Part shown: piece after piece, positions 12,184 through 23,689 of the stretch
How positions within the stretch are numbered: position 1 is the stretch's first letter
Layout of the letters: every line of letters begins with the position of its first letter
Assembly (NCBI GenBank): GCA_037074615.1
Contig: CM073547.1
Span: 18,010,501 to 18,074,500 of the forward strand
Direction: 5' to 3'
Length of the DNA stretch: 64,000 nt
DNA from: Leucaena leucocephala
Taxonomy: Eukaryota; Streptophyta; Magnoliopsida; Fabales; Fabaceae
Translations under genes and position numbers: made by a program
Notes under the pieces: model-generated
What the model was told of the DNA's origin: nothing
What the model saw: only the letters and a program-made list of their open reading frames with translations
Databases searched by the model: none

Positions 12184-14621
12184 TGTAATATCCTTAATCT
12201 TCTGTACTGGTTCCTATGTACAGATTAAACGGAATATATGAGCTCTGTTTCAGGAAAAACATGTGTACCTTTATGTAAAGAAAAGGATTAAATTGCAAAA
12301 GAAAGGAAATTAAGGGACCTAAATGCAATTATGGAAAGTTTAAAGTTAGGAATGAAAGGTAGACAAAAATATGGGGTCTTAAAGTGTAATTTTAGCCAAA
12401 TTAAGGGACTTAATTATAAAGAAGGAAAAGTTCCCTGGGGCTAAAGTATAATTAAAGAAAATAGGCCAGAAGTGGTTTGCACTGCCCGACAGCATTTCAG
12501 TCCCAGATTCTACCAGAAGGTAGGGCAGGTGACGCCGGGTAACCAAGCCTAATACCGGAATTTTTGAAGACTCCAGATAGCCAGAAATGGACTAATCGTC
12601 CAAAAGTTATAAAAATTTATACCGGATACCCTAGATTTCAGATATAAGTGGGAAAATACAGGATGATGCGCCTTTATGGGCGGATGTCGGAAAACTGACA
12701 GGATACCGATAGGAGGTCTGTAGGAAAAGTTATTCACAAAATAAAAAAATCCAGACGGAGTGTGAGGCCTCCGGGGATCCGGGTAGGAGATTTATCGGTA
12801 TTTTTAAAGAGGCTGAATGCGATCGGATGACTTCGGTCAGATGACCGTTATAACCCCCAAGGATGCCTGAACACAGTAGGACACTATATCTGGGAAAAAG
12901 AGCCGGTGTCCGGAAAAGGGTATATACTCGGTAAATAATAGTTAAAATATTCAATGAATTGTGTTAAAGGAAGATTCCTCGTAATGCGTGCCATACAGGT
13001 AATGGACCCAGGAAGCCCGAAAATAGCGCCATTAGAGGCCCAATAAGACTCTTGGACTGATAGGTGGGCCAGTGTCCAGCAGAACCCCGGAAAAGTGCGA
13101 AATTACGAAAATGCCCCTATGTTGTACAAAAAGGGCAGCAGATGAATATAGGGTATTCTGGTCATTTTGGACAGACCCAGAGGTCAAGACATGTCTAAAT
13201 AAGGTTGACTAGAGCCAGTATAAGCTTTGACCGGGTCCAGAAAGGTGTGAAATGACGATTTTGCCCTTAGGGATTAAAATAGGACAAGATAGGGCACCAA
13301 GGGCATTTTGGTCATTTCGCAGGGGATCTGTAATTGAGTCTGGACCCAGTATTAAAAATTTAATGATATAAAGGGTCTAGATACTAAATGTGAGGTCAGT
13401 AGACATAAAAAGGATCTTCAGAAATATCAGATTCAGAAAATGGCACGTTTTTCGAGGCGATGGACCGGGCCGGTACCAGATTAGACCGGAAAGCTTCCAG
13501 AACCTCCAAATTTCGTCACATGAAGAATATGGGTGGTGAGGTGTCCTATGAGGTGTCCCATGAGGTGTCCAGGGTGATGCAGTAAAAAAAATTAAAGAAA
13601 ATAGGAAATTCCAGGAAAAACCAGGACCACATGTTCAGATGGCTTCAAAATTACAAGAATGCCATCCATTAAAGCTATAAATACCCCCTTCCCCTCCCAT
13701 TTTATGCATCCCACGTTTTTGGCAAGAAAAGAGAGAGAAAGAAGAGAGAGAAGGAGAAAGAAAGAAAGGAAGTTCTGGTGGAGTTGGAAGTAGTAAGGAA
13801 GTTCTGAAGCTCTGCTTTTGAGGTAATAACTAATCCTAGCTCTTATGTAATGTCTTTGTGATGTGTTGTTTTGTTTGGTTGATTGTTGTCCTATATGTTA
13901 TGCTTGAAGCTCTATTCCAATGCTATGATCATATGTTATTGAATATGGAAGCATGCAGCATACTTATCTATACACAGTCACAAGCAAGCACCGTCACTTT
14001 GCATTACATATTTTGTTATGATTGTTGTTACTGGGATTCTTTTGAATCTCATTCCCAAACATAACATTACAGGGGAGGTTCTGTCAAAATAAAATTTGGA
14101 AATCTTAAGAGACGCTGGTAGGCTGCCGAAATTCCGACAACGAAGACGGAACAAAGAAAGGAACTGATACGTACTGTGTACGTAGTGCTGTCTAAGGAGG
14201 CTGGAAGTGAGTGGACCCAGCAGGTTCATCCAGTCTTTCCTGGGTACTACGTAGAATGGTAGTTCGCATAAGGGAATTACCGAATCGGTACAACATCGGT
14301 TACTTTCTAAAGAAGAATTGTAGCAGTTATGCTGCCGGTTTTTAGACAGAAAAGGATGTAATAAAATATGAGGGAGTTAATCATGCACTAATATATAACA
14401 GTTGATTATTTATTAATTGTTATCTGGCATGTATGACTGTTATGTGTTGGCTGTAGGCTTGAGTATGTAAAGACTAAATGCTGAAAATAGGCTCAGTGAA
14501 TAGTAACTCGTGAAAACCCATTCATGTTTGATAAATCATTAAAAATAGTAAATGATTGAATTAATGTACAAAATTTTTAGAAAGTAGACATACTAAGATG
14601 TATAAATATAAGGATGTGACA
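12184..14621 (+). repeat. Left (5') LTR
   Basis: This 2,438-bp LTR starts TGTAATATCC and ends AGGATGTGACA. It contains a CTATAAATA promoter box at 13675-13683, a threefold GAGGTGTCC repeat at 13538-13572 and a purine-rich (GA)n leader at 13725-13790. Small antisense and sense ORFs inside are duplicated in both LTRs and match no protein I know. Confidence 0.96.
13676..13682 (+). promoter_or_regulatory. LTR TATA box
   Basis: TATAAAT lies in AAAGCTATAAATACCCCC, about 0.95 kb before the end of the left LTR. The same box is at 21516-21522 in the right LTR. Transcription of the element would start about 30 bp downstream; this is inferred from the motif. Confidence 0.6.
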
Positions 14622-14624
14622 TTT

Positions 14625-14636
14625 TGGTATCAGAGT
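14625..14636 (+). other. Primer binding site (initiator tRNA-Met)
   Basis: TGGTATCAGAGT begins 4 bp after the left LTR. It matches the usual plant PBS TGGTATCAGAGC, complementary to the 3' end of initiator tRNA-Met, except at the last base. Confidence 0.9.
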
Positions 14637-14733
14637 AAAGGATTCTGGCTTAAGAAATGCTCTGAATAGATGATTTATAGAAAGATATACCATGATAAAA
14701 CCGTCATAATTGACACTAAGTAGTGTTTGCAGG

Positions 14734-15438
14734 ATGGCTAGACATAGATTTGGGTCTGAAACTACGGTAAACCAATGGGAATTAAGACCAGAGGTCTCTA
14801 GTTCAGATAGTTCAGAAGAAGAAATAGTAAGCAATGATTCTGACCTCTGGACACCTCCAGTAGCTGGTGATTCTGAGGAGGATAGTTCCTCGATAGGATC
14901 AAACTTTCCAATTGATGATCAGGAAGTGATGATAACAGAAGGCCCTATTCCTGCCATTTCCATATGTGCGGTACCCTTGAATATAACAGACAGTTCAGGG
15001 TCCAGCCAAGTACGTGTTCAGAGTAATGCGCCAGGTTCCAGTAGGCCCGAAGTGACTCTGGTAGAAATGTATTTGGGAGGTTTAATCGTAAGAATGGTCC
15101 CAGGGAGGAACCTGAGTAGAGAGCAACTTGAGAGCTCGGTAGCATTAGCCCGACAATTATACGAGTTGAGGCAGACCCTGTTCGAAAACATAGATCAAGA
15201 TTATTCGGTCTACCAGGAGTTTATTACAAGGGTGAAAGCCATATATCAAGCCTGGGATTCAAATGTGTTAACCATGGTGTTTTGGCTAGAAATTATGAAT
15301 GACGTATTGCCGAAGACTCCTACCTGGAGATCGGAGTTGGACCAGTATTTTGATAGAGAATCATATTGTACCATATCCGACTGGATCTACCTAGTAGAAG
15401 AATACATTAGAATAAAGTTTAAGAAAATTAGAGTATAA
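14734..15438 (+). CDS. Extra ORF of the retrotransposon, upstream of gag, unknown function
   Basis: This intact 234-codon ORF starts MARHRFGSETTV and lies between the PBS and gag. An upstream in-frame ATG at 14710 is possible, but 14734 is followed by the more basic start. Residues about 15-60 are rich in S, D and E. The middle (residues ~110-150) looks helical, and the C-terminal ~80 residues are rich in aromatic and charged residues (SVYQEFITRVKAIYQAW, DWIYLVEEYIRIKFKKIRV). It has no zinc knuckle, protease or envelope features that I can see. It stays open while pol does not, which suggests a conserved role or a recent common origin. Ordinary Tekay elements have gag directly after the leader, so this ORF is unusual. 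I do not assign a function. Confidence 0.6.
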   Translation: MARHRFGSETTVNQWELRPEVSSSDSSEEEIVSNDSDLWTPPVAGDSEEDSSSIGSNFPIDDQEVMITEGPIPAISICAVPLNITDSSGSSQVRVQSNAPGSSRPEVTLVEMYLGGLIVRMVPGRNLSREQLESSVALARQLYELRQTLFENIDQDYSVYQEFITRVKAIYQAWDSNVLTMVFWLEIMNDVLPKTPTWRSELDQYFDRESYCTISDWIYLVEEYIRIKFKKIRV

Positions 15439-15537
15439 AAGACTGGAATGGTACTGTGATATGTACATATATTCTGTATGTATATTATGTGTGAAATGAA
15501 ATTTATTGTATTCCCTTCTGTTTTTAAGTATAACAAA

Positions 15538-16761
15538 ATGGTACGAACAAGGAGAACTATTCTAGCTGAGGAACCCCGAGAGGCTGGAAACCTTAATCAA
15601 ATGATTCTAGAACGATTAGAACAGCAACAAAAGATGATAGAAGAAATGAGAGCTGCTCAAGCACGAAATGAACAAGACAGAGATGCTGCCATAACCGCGG
15701 CAGTAGCAGCAACTGTAAATAATTTAAGACCGCCAGAGCCTTCAGGAGCAACTAGTAGAGAACCTGAAGAAGTACCACAGCAGGCAGAACAGCCCCAGAG
15801 AAGGGTTGAATCAAGGGAGGAGGCAGTTGGCATCCAACAATGGATAGTGCAATTTTGCAAACACAATCCTCCCATATTCGAAGGGACATTTGAAGTACAT
15901 GTAGCAGAAAATTGGGTCAGCAGATTAGAGAAGATCTTTAAGGTCCTCGACTGCCCGACTGAAACCAAGGCCCAAATGGCCATCTATCAATTGGAAAAGG
16001 ATGCGGATAGATGGTGGAAGAATACAGAATTACTTCTCCAAGCAAGAGATATTCCAGTTACCTGGGAAGTATTTCTTGAGCAATTTTATGAAAAATATTT
16101 CCCTCAATCTGTCAGAGATGAAAGGGAGGCTGAATTCCTTGTGCTAAAGCAAGGAGAAAAAGAAGCTTTTGATGAATATTTGGCCAAGTTCATCCGGCTA
16201 TCTCAATATTCAACTTACCTACGCCAAGTGGATGACGAACGCTGGATGACAGAAAGAATGATTCGAGGGCTGAATTCTATGTTAAAGGAGAAGTTAACTC
16301 CCCAACAATACAGCCAATTCAATAAGGCTGTGGAAGCATGTCGAATCGTTGAGAACAGCATGAATCATAGAATGCTGTCCAAATCTGGGAGTAAAGATCA
16401 AGCGACTCCTGATAAGGCCGGACGGAATCAAGAAGCGGCCAGTGGGAGCGGCTATAAGAAAAGAAAGCGCCCGTGGCAGACCAAGAGGCCTAATAGGGGA
16501 AATTTTCACGGAAGATCCAATAACAGGGATCCGAAGGCCCCAGTATGTGAAAAGTGTGGAAAGAATCATGGTGACAGACCATGTTTGATGGGCCAGAATG
16601 TATGCTACACCTGCGGAAAGCCCGGACATTTTTCCAGAGAATGTCCTCAAGCTATAACTGATCCAAGGCCAAGGACGGCGGGACGAGTGTTTGCACTCAC
16701 TAGAGAGGATGCTCAGCGATCATCTGAGATGATCCAAGGTGAAAACCCCCACCAACGCTAG
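15538..16761 (+). CDS. gag: Gag polyprotein of the chromovirus
   Basis: This encodes the structural capsid/nucleocapsid protein of the virus-like particle, 407 codons from MVRTRRTILAEEP. An in-frame ATG at 15478 exists, but the 15538 start has the typical basic MVRTRR opening. A coiled-coil-prone Q/E-rich region (residues ~20-60) is followed by the retrotransposon gag domain (residues ~100-270). Markers there are FEGTFEV, AENWVSRLEKIF, WWKNTELL, FLEQFYEKYFP and FDEYLAKFIRLSQY. A basic linker leads to a CEKCGKNHGDRPC motif and a CCHC zinc knuckle, CYTCGKPGHFSREC, which binds RNA. The frame ends at TAG (16759-16761) just where the protease should begin. Normally gag and pol are one frame in this clade. 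Confidence 0.92.
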   Translation: MVRTRRTILAEEPREAGNLNQMILERLEQQQKMIEEMRAAQARNEQDRDAAITAAVAATVNNLRPPEPSGATSREPEEVPQQAEQPQRRVESREEAVGIQQWIVQFCKHNPPIFEGTFEVHVAENWVSRLEKIFKVLDCPTETKAQMAIYQLEKDADRWWKNTELLLQARDIPVTWEVFLEQFYEKYFPQSVRDEREAEFLVLKQGEKEAFDEYLAKFIRLSQYSTYLRQVDDERWMTERMIRGLNSMLKEKLTPQQYSQFNKAVEACRIVENSMNHRMLSKSGSKDQATPDKAGRNQEAASGSGYKKRKRPWQTKRPNRGNFHGRSNNRDPKAPVCEKCGKNHGDRPCLMGQNVCYTCGKPGHFSRECPQAITDPRPRTAGRVFALTREDAQRSSEMIQGENPHQR

Positions 16762-19700
16762 GGTGATCACATCTGATGCCTGTCTAAATAGTGTGGTGCG
16801 TTATGAGCACTGTAATACCACCCTGGACCTAATCTGTATGCCTTTCCAGGAGATTGAAGTCATACTCGGTTTAAATTGGTTATCCTCCAATAATGTGATG
16901 TTGGACTGCAGAAATAAGACCCTAGTTCTTGGTCCAAAGATCACTGATCGGAGCTTAGAAGTACAACTGAACTTCGTGACAGAGGCTCAGGCAGAAAAAT
17001 GTCTACGGAAAGGATGTCAGGGATATGTGGTATTCTTTTCTGTTCAAACAGAAGTGGAGGAAGGCATCGAGGAGGTTCCTGTAGTCAATGAATTTCCTGA
17101 AGTCTTTCCAAAGGAGATTCAGGGATTGCCTTCGGAGCGTGAAGTGGAGTTTGCGATCGACATTGTACCTGGAGCTGGACCAGTATCAAAAGCCCCATAC
17201 AGGATGGCTCCCAACGAAATGATGGAACTGAAGAAGCAAATTGAGGAGCTATTGGAGAAAGGTTTTATACGACCCAGTGTATCGCCATGGGGTGCTCCAG
17301 TACTGTTCGTCAAGAAGAAAGATGGTAGCTTAAGGCTGTGCATTGACTACAGGGAATTAAATAAGCTTACAGTTAGGAACAAGTATCCTCTTCCCAGAAT
17401 TGATGACCTGCTAGATCAATTGGCAGGAGCGAGCTTATTCTCCAAGATTGACTTGAGATCTGGCTACCATCAACTAAGGGTCAAGCCAGATGATATTCCA
17501 AAGACGGCGTTCAGAACGCGCTACGGACATTTTAAATTTTTGGTGATGCCTTTTGGACTAACCAATGCACCTGCTATTTTCATGGACTATATGAACCGGA
17601 TTTTCAGGCCTTATCTAGATCAGTTCGTTGTGGTCTTTATTGATGATATTCTGGTGTACTCCAAATCTCCAGAGGAGCATGAAAGGCATTTGAGGATTGT
17701 TCTTGGTATCCTTAAAGAGAAGAAGCTCTATGCTAAGCTGAGTAAGTGCGAGTTTTGGCTTTCAGAAGTCAAATTTCTCGGTCATGTCATATCCCGAGAC
17801 AGGGTAGCTGTAGATCCTAGCAAAGTTGAAGCAGTTTTGAGCTGGGAACAGCCAAGGACAGTGACAGAGATTAGAAGTTTTCTCGGCCTAGCAGGGTACT
17901 ACAGATGATTCATTCAAGACTTTTCTCGAATTGCCTTACCACTTACCAAGCTGACCAGAAAGAATCAGCAGTTTAAGTAGGATGAGAAGTGCGAGGCTAG
18001 CTTCCAGCAGTTGAAGCAGAGATTAACGACTACTCCCATGCTGATTATTCTAGACCCAACTCAGACTTATGTAATCTACACTGATGCTAGCAAGCAGGGT
18101 CTGGGATGTGTGCTTATGCAGCAAGGTCGAGTAGTAGCCTACGCCTCTCGGCAGTTAAAGCCACATGAAGAGAATTATCCCACTCATGATCTGGAGCTTG
18201 CGGCGGTGGTCTATGCCCTGAAGATATGGAGGCACTATTTATACGGAGCAACGATAGAGTTGTTTTGCGACCACAAAAGCCTGAAGTATCTGCAGGATCA
18301 GAAAGAGCTGAACATGAGGCAGCGGCGATGGATGGAATTGTTAAAAGATTATGACTTCCAGATTAAATACCATCCAGGAAAAGCCAATGTGGTAGCTGAT
18401 GCCCTGAGTAGAAAGGTGGTGCAGGTTGCATACATGATGATCAAGGAATTGGAACTGATAGAAGATATGCGCGACTGGAGCCCTCTATATCAAATGCAAC
18501 TGACGGAGAATCCTTTTGGAGGAGTTCATGTCAGAACTTGCATAGAAGATGAGATCAAAGAGGCTCAGAAACAGGATAAGCTCACAGCAATATTCAAAGA
18601 CAAGCTGGAGAAAGGGAAGACAAGGGATTTTGGGATGTCCCCAGACGAATTGCTACAGTTTAGGGGAAAACCCTATATCCCAAATGTTGGGGGATTAAGG
18701 GAAAGAATTCTGGAGGAAGCACATAAAAGCCGATATACGGTACATCTAGGTATGACCAAAATGTACCATGATGTTAAAAGATTATTCTGGTGGCCTGGAC
18801 TGAAGAAAGATGTTGTAGCTTACGTATCTAAGTGCTTAACCTGCCAGAAAGTGAAAGTTGAACATCAAAAACCAGCAGGAACGTTGCAGCCTTTAGATAT
18901 TCCTGAGTGGAAATGGGATGGGATTGCCATGGACTTTGTGGAAGGACTACCCTTGACACCAAGTAGACATGATGCGGTTTGGGTAGTAATCGATCGACTG
19001 ACAAAGTCAGCACATTTCCTGGCAATCAATAAGAGAGATTCTCTAGAAAAGCTGGCAAAGCTGTATATAAAGGAGATCGTTAGGCTCCATGGTATCCCAA
19101 GCAGCATTGTGTCTGATAGAGATCCACGATTTACTTCAAATTTCTGGAGGGCTCTACAGGAAGAAATGGGCACTACTCTCAGATTCAGTACAGCTTATCA
19201 TCCTCAGACAGATGGTCAATCTGAAAGAACAATACAGACGTTAGAGGATATGCTGAGAGCATGTGTCCTAGATTTCAAAGGCAGCTGGGATATCCATTTA
19301 CCCCTTATAGAGTTTGCATATAACAATGGTTATCAGGCCAGTATACAGATGGCACCTTTTGAAGCACTCTATGGACGAAAATGTAGATCCTCCTTATGCT
19401 GGCTAGAGTTGAGCGAGAGAAGAATGCTTGGTCCGGATATAGTGGATCAAACTGCAGAACAAGTTGCGGTAATTAGAAAACGATTGTTGACGGCTCAAAG
19501 CAGACAGAAGAGCTATGCAGATGTCAGAAGGAAGCCGTTGGAATTTGAAGAAGGAGAACATGTATTCCTTAAGTTAACTCCAACCACAGGAGCCGGACGA
19601 TCGATTAAGGTGAAGAAGTTGCATCCAAGATACATCGGGCCATTCCAGATTCTCTCAAAGATAGGAGCAGTAGCCTACAAGTTAGCTCTTCCTCCGAATC

Positions 19701-19969
19701 TCAGCCAGATACATGATGTGTTCCATGTTTCCCAATTAAAGAAGTATATTCCAGATCCATCTCATGTGATAGAGTAAGATGAGGTTACACTGCGAGATGA
19801 CTTGACCTATGAGGTTGGACCGGTGCGAATTGCTGATAGAAAAGTCAAGCAGTTGCGGAATAAGCAGATTCCTTTAGTTAAAGTGATCTGGAAAGGTTTG
19901 ACTGAACAAGAGGCTACATGGGAAACAGAAGAAAAGATGAGAGAAAAGTACCCTGAATTATTGGTATAG
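16739..19969 (+). pseudogene. pol: Defective Pol polyprotein (protease remnant, RT, RNase H, integrase, chromodomain-like tail)
   Basis: One frame (different from gag) covers the whole region and is broken by three stops: TGA at 17906-17908, TAG at 17978-17980 and TAA at 19775-19777. The true end is TAG at 19967-19969. The protease keeps only its C-terminal half (EVILGLNWLSSNNVMLDC). The active-site D-S/T-G segment is missing at the gag junction. RT (about 17140-17890) has KKDGSLRLCIDYRELN and the catalytic FIDDILVYS. RNase H (about 18050-18420) has YTDASKQGLG and DALSRK. Integrase has an HHCC-type finger (about 18710-18850) and D-D-E residues in DFVEG, SDRDPRF and SERTIQTLED. The chromodomain-like tail follows the third stop. 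Two of the three stops fit C-to-T change (CGA to TGA, TGG to TAG). Confidence 0.92.
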
Positions 19970-20010
19970 GATAGATGTAATGTAAATTTCGGGGACGAAA
20001 TTTATTTTTT

Positions 20011-20023
20011 AGGGGGAGAGAAA
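20011..20023 (+). other. Polypurine tract
   Basis: AGGGGGAGAGAAA lies directly before the right LTR and is the expected primer for plus-strand DNA synthesis. It is preceded by a T-rich stretch, as is usual. Confidence 0.9.
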
Positions 20024-22465
20024 TGTAATATCCTTAATCTTCTGTACTGGTTCCTATGTACAGATTAAACGGAATATATGAGCTCTGTTTCAGGAAAAAC
20101 ATGTGTACCTTTATGTAAAGAAAATGATTAAATTGCAAAAGAAAGGAAATTAAGGGACCTAAATGCAATTATGGAAAGTTTAAAGTTAGGAATGAAAGGT
20201 AGACAAAAATATGGGGTCTTAAAGTGTAATTTTAGCCAAATTAAGGGACTTAATTATAAAGAAGGAAAAGTTCCCTGGGGCTAAAGTATAATTAAAGAAA
20301 ATAGGCCAGAAGTGGTTTGCACTGCCCGACAGCATTTCAGTCCCAGATTCTACCAGAAGGTAGGGCAGGTGACGCCGGGTAACCAAGCCTAATACCGGAA
20401 TTTTTGAAGACTCCAGATAGCCAGAAATGGACTAATCGTCCAAAAGTTATAAAAATTTATACCGGATACCCTAGATTTCAGATATAAGTGGGAAAATACA
20501 GGATGATGCGCCTTTATGGGCGGATGTCGGAAAACTGACAGGATACCGATAGGAGGTCTGTAGGAAAAGTTATTCACAAAATAAAAAAATCCAGACGGAG
20601 TGTGAGGCCTCCGGGGATCCGGGTAGGAGATTTATCGGTATTTTTAAAGAGGCTGAATGCGATCGGATGACTTCGGTCAGATGACCGTTATAACCCCCAA
20701 GGATGCCTGAACACAGTAGGACACTATATCTGGGAAAAAGAGCCGGTGTCCGGAAAAGGGTATATACTCGGTAAATAATAGTTAAAATATTCAATGAATT
20801 GTGTTAAAGGAAGATTCCTCGTAATGCGTGCCATACAGGTAATGGACCCAGGAAGCCCGAAAATAGCGCCATTAGAGGCCCAATAAGACTCTTGGACTGA
20901 TAGGTGGGCCAGTGTCCAGCAGAACCCCGGAAAAGTGCGAAATTACGAAAATGCCCCTATGTTGTACAAAAAGGGCAGCAGATGAATATAGGGTATTCTG
21001 GTCATTTTGGACAGACCCAGAGGTCAAGACATGTCTAAATAAGGTTGACTAGAGCCAGTATAAGCTTTGACCGGGTCCAGAAAGGTGTGAAATGATGATT
21101 TTGCCCTTAGGGATTAAAATAGGACAAGATAGGGCACCAAGGGCATTTTGGTCATTTCGCAGGGGATCTGTAATTGAGTCTGGACCCAGTATTAAAAAGT
21201 TAATGATATAAAGGGTCTAGATACTAAATGTGAGGTCAGTAGACATAAAAAGGATCTTCAGAAACATTAGATTCAGAAAATGGCACATTTTTCGAGGCGA
21301 TGGACCGGGCCGGTACCAGATTGGACCGGAAAGCTTCCAGAACCTCCAAATTTCGTCACATGAAGAATATGGGTGGTGAGGTGTCCTATGAGGTGTCCCA
21401 TGAGGTGTCCAGGGTGATGCAGTAAAAAGAATTAAAGAAAATAGGAAATTCCAGGAAAAACCAGGACCACATGTTCAGATGGCTTCAAAATTACAAGAAT
21501 GCCATCCATTAAAGCTATAAATACCCCCTTCCCCTCCCATTTTATGCATCCCACGTTTTTGGCAAGAAAAGAGAGAGAAAGAAGAGAGAGAAGGAGAAAG
21601 AAAGAAAGAAAGGAAGTTCTGGTGGAGTTGGAAGTAGTAAGGAAGTTCTGAAGCTCTGTTTTTGAGGTAATAACTAATCCTAGCTCCTATGTAATGTCTT
21701 TGTGATGTGTTGTTTTGTTTGGTTGATTGTTGTCCTATATGTTATGCTTGAAGCTCTATTCCAATGCTATGATCATATGTTATTGAATATGGAAGCATGC
21801 AGCATACTTATCTATACACAGTCACAAGCAAGCACCGTCACTTTGCATTACATATTTTGTTATGATTGTTGTTACTGGGATTCTTTTGAATCTCATTCCC
21901 AAACATAACATTACAGGGGAGGTTCTGTCAAAATAAAATTTGGAAATCTTAAGAGATGCCGGTAGGCTGCCGAAATTTCGACAACGAAGACGGAACAAAG
22001 AAAGGAACTGATACGTACTGTGTATGTAGTGCTGTCTAAGGAGGCTGGAAGTGAGTGGACCCAGCAGGTTCATCCAGTCTTTCCTGGGTACTACGTAGAA
22101 TGGTAGTTCGCATAAGGGAATTACCGAATCGGTATAACATCGGTTACTTTCTAAAGAAGAATTGTAGCAGTTATGCTGCCGGTTTTTAGACAGAAAATGA
22201 TGTAATAAAATATGAGGGAGTTAATCATGCACTAATATATAACAGTTGATTATTTATTAATTGTTATCTGGCCTGTATGACTGATATGTGTTGGCTGTAG
22301 GCTTGAGTATGTAAAGACTAAATGCTGAAAATAGGCTCAGTGAATAGTAACTCGTGAAGACCCATTCATGTTTGATAAATCATTAAAAATAGTAAATGAT
22401 TGAATTAATGTACGAAATTTTTAGAAAGTAGACATACTAAGATGTATAAATATAAGGATGTGACA
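20024..22465 (+). repeat. Right (3') LTR
   Basis: This 2,442-bp LTR is nearly identical to 12184-14621 with the same TG/CA ends. It differs by about 20 substitutions and an extra AAAG unit in the (GA)n leader near 21600. Confidence 0.96.
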
Positions 22466-23356
22466 TGACACGACATGATCCAAAACAAGATGCTTTAGCC
22501 ATAATATAAAAGTCACATTTGCCTGACTCATTGTCTTCACCTCATCAGTGGGAATTAGGACAAGAGCATCTTCAATTATCACGTTTTCAACTGACACCCT
22601 TAATTGATCATCTTGAATTTAGATGTGGTGGACAGTTGGCCCTAAGCTATGAATGGAATCATGTGCCACTACCCTTTTGAGAGGATCCTCCACATATAAA
22701 TCACAAGGTTCAACATCCTTTGACACCGGCCCGACCATGCAATAGCTCCATTTAATGCTAGGATGGGTTGCATTTGAGAGTATTTAGGGGTACTTGGCTC
22801 ATGTTTCCTTAATGTCATCATAAACAATATTTCTTCCTTGATCTTTGCCAACCCTTCTTATAATTGTGCCTTAATTACAGCTTCTACATGTGTCCTAACC
22901 TCTGCCCTCATGGTGGATAACAACAATTCCATCTCTGCCCTCAGCACATATGGAGAATGTTGTGGAAATGCTCCAAAGTAATCTCTTATACTGACACCTC
23001 CTCTAACTCCCCTAACACAGCCCGATGCTTTTGTTTTCCCGTAGCAATAGTCAAGATGTTAATCCTACCATTTTATTTAAAGGAGTCAGGGGCTTCTTGT
23101 TTAAGATCAGCCTATAATATCTAAAGAGCAAACATAAGAAATAATATAATTAGTCTATTAAAATCAAATAATATAAGTAGTAATTACAATTTTTTTTTGC
23201 AATCATGCGAGCGTGATAACTTGTAAATAATCCGTTCCTTATTTGGTGAGCATACAACCATTTATCTTTGTGACGTATTGGAGATGGAGGAGCAAGAGTA
23301 ACAGTAAGATCGTACTCAGCATTTTCTTCTAGTATCTTCCTTTTGGCTTCCAACAA
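22466..23356 (-). pseudogene. CACTA TNP1-like protein, upstream fragments
   Basis: The first five bases are the right TGACA duplication. On the minus strand the segment 22466-22900 encodes pieces such as VENVIIEDALVLIPTDEV and LAKIKEEILFMM, preceded by an AEVRTHVEAVIKAQL coiled-coil-like stretch. An in-frame stop lies near 22620. The segment 23150-23356 encodes NAEYDLTVTLAPPSPIRHKD and LYAHQIRNGLFTSYHARMI. The latter resembles the Transposase_24 motif in which a tryptophan-rich block precedes a 'G.FTS' segment. The protein would be a CACTA accessory DNA-binding protein. It is broken by stops and by the retrotransposon. Confidence 0.6.
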
Positions 23357-23689
23357 GTCTCTTTCAACCTTCGCGTAACCCCTTCATGACATTGTGTGGT
23401 AGCAATCATTTTTGAAAGTGTGTTCAATGGCTTTTACTCTTTTTTTCTACAAAACTTGGAGTAGTTAAATTCAATACATACAAAAGGAAGAAACATAGGA
23501 AATACAAAATTCCTTTTTCACGACATATACACGCAGGACACTCTAACCTGTATCAACTCACCATAGTTGCTGGTATAGCTTCATCAATGAATTGATAGTT
23601 GCTTTATAGAGAAGGATGAGGTTGACCATCTTTGTCCTGACCATGCACATACTTATGAGCTAGTTGCGTCTTAAATGCCCTTCAACGCT

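Larger units (their letters stand above)
12184..22465 (+). mobile_element. Full-length Ty3/gypsy chromovirus LTR retrotransposon (Tekay/Del-like)
   Basis: The element is 10,282 bp. It has TG...CA-ended LTRs, a tRNA-iMet primer binding site, an extra upstream ORF, gag, a defective pol (PR remnant, RT, RNase H, integrase, chromodomain-like tail) and a polypurine tract, flanked by TGACA duplications. The pol order RT-RH-IN and the C-terminal chromodomain-like segment (VKVIWKG, EATWETEEKMREKYPEL) place it in the Tekay/Del branch of chromoviruses. By eye the LTRs differ at about 20 positions plus one 4-bp indel over 2.44 kb (under 1%), so insertion is recent. Three in-frame stops and loss of the protease active-site segment mean this copy could only have moved with proteins supplied by relatives, unless the damage came afterwards. 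Confidence 0.95.

Noticed and set aside
12549..12954. Minus-strand ORFs of 62 and 74 codons in the left LTR, repeated at 20389-20794
   Set aside because: They exist twice only because the LTR is duplicated; no recognisable domains or start context.
13858..14229. Overlapping plus and minus ORFs near the end of each LTR (again at 21702-22073)
   Set aside because: LTR leader sequence; no protein similarity recognised and identical in both LTRs by duplication.
15657..15983. Minus-strand 108-codon ORF
   Set aside because: Lies antisense to gag, whose domain content is clear.
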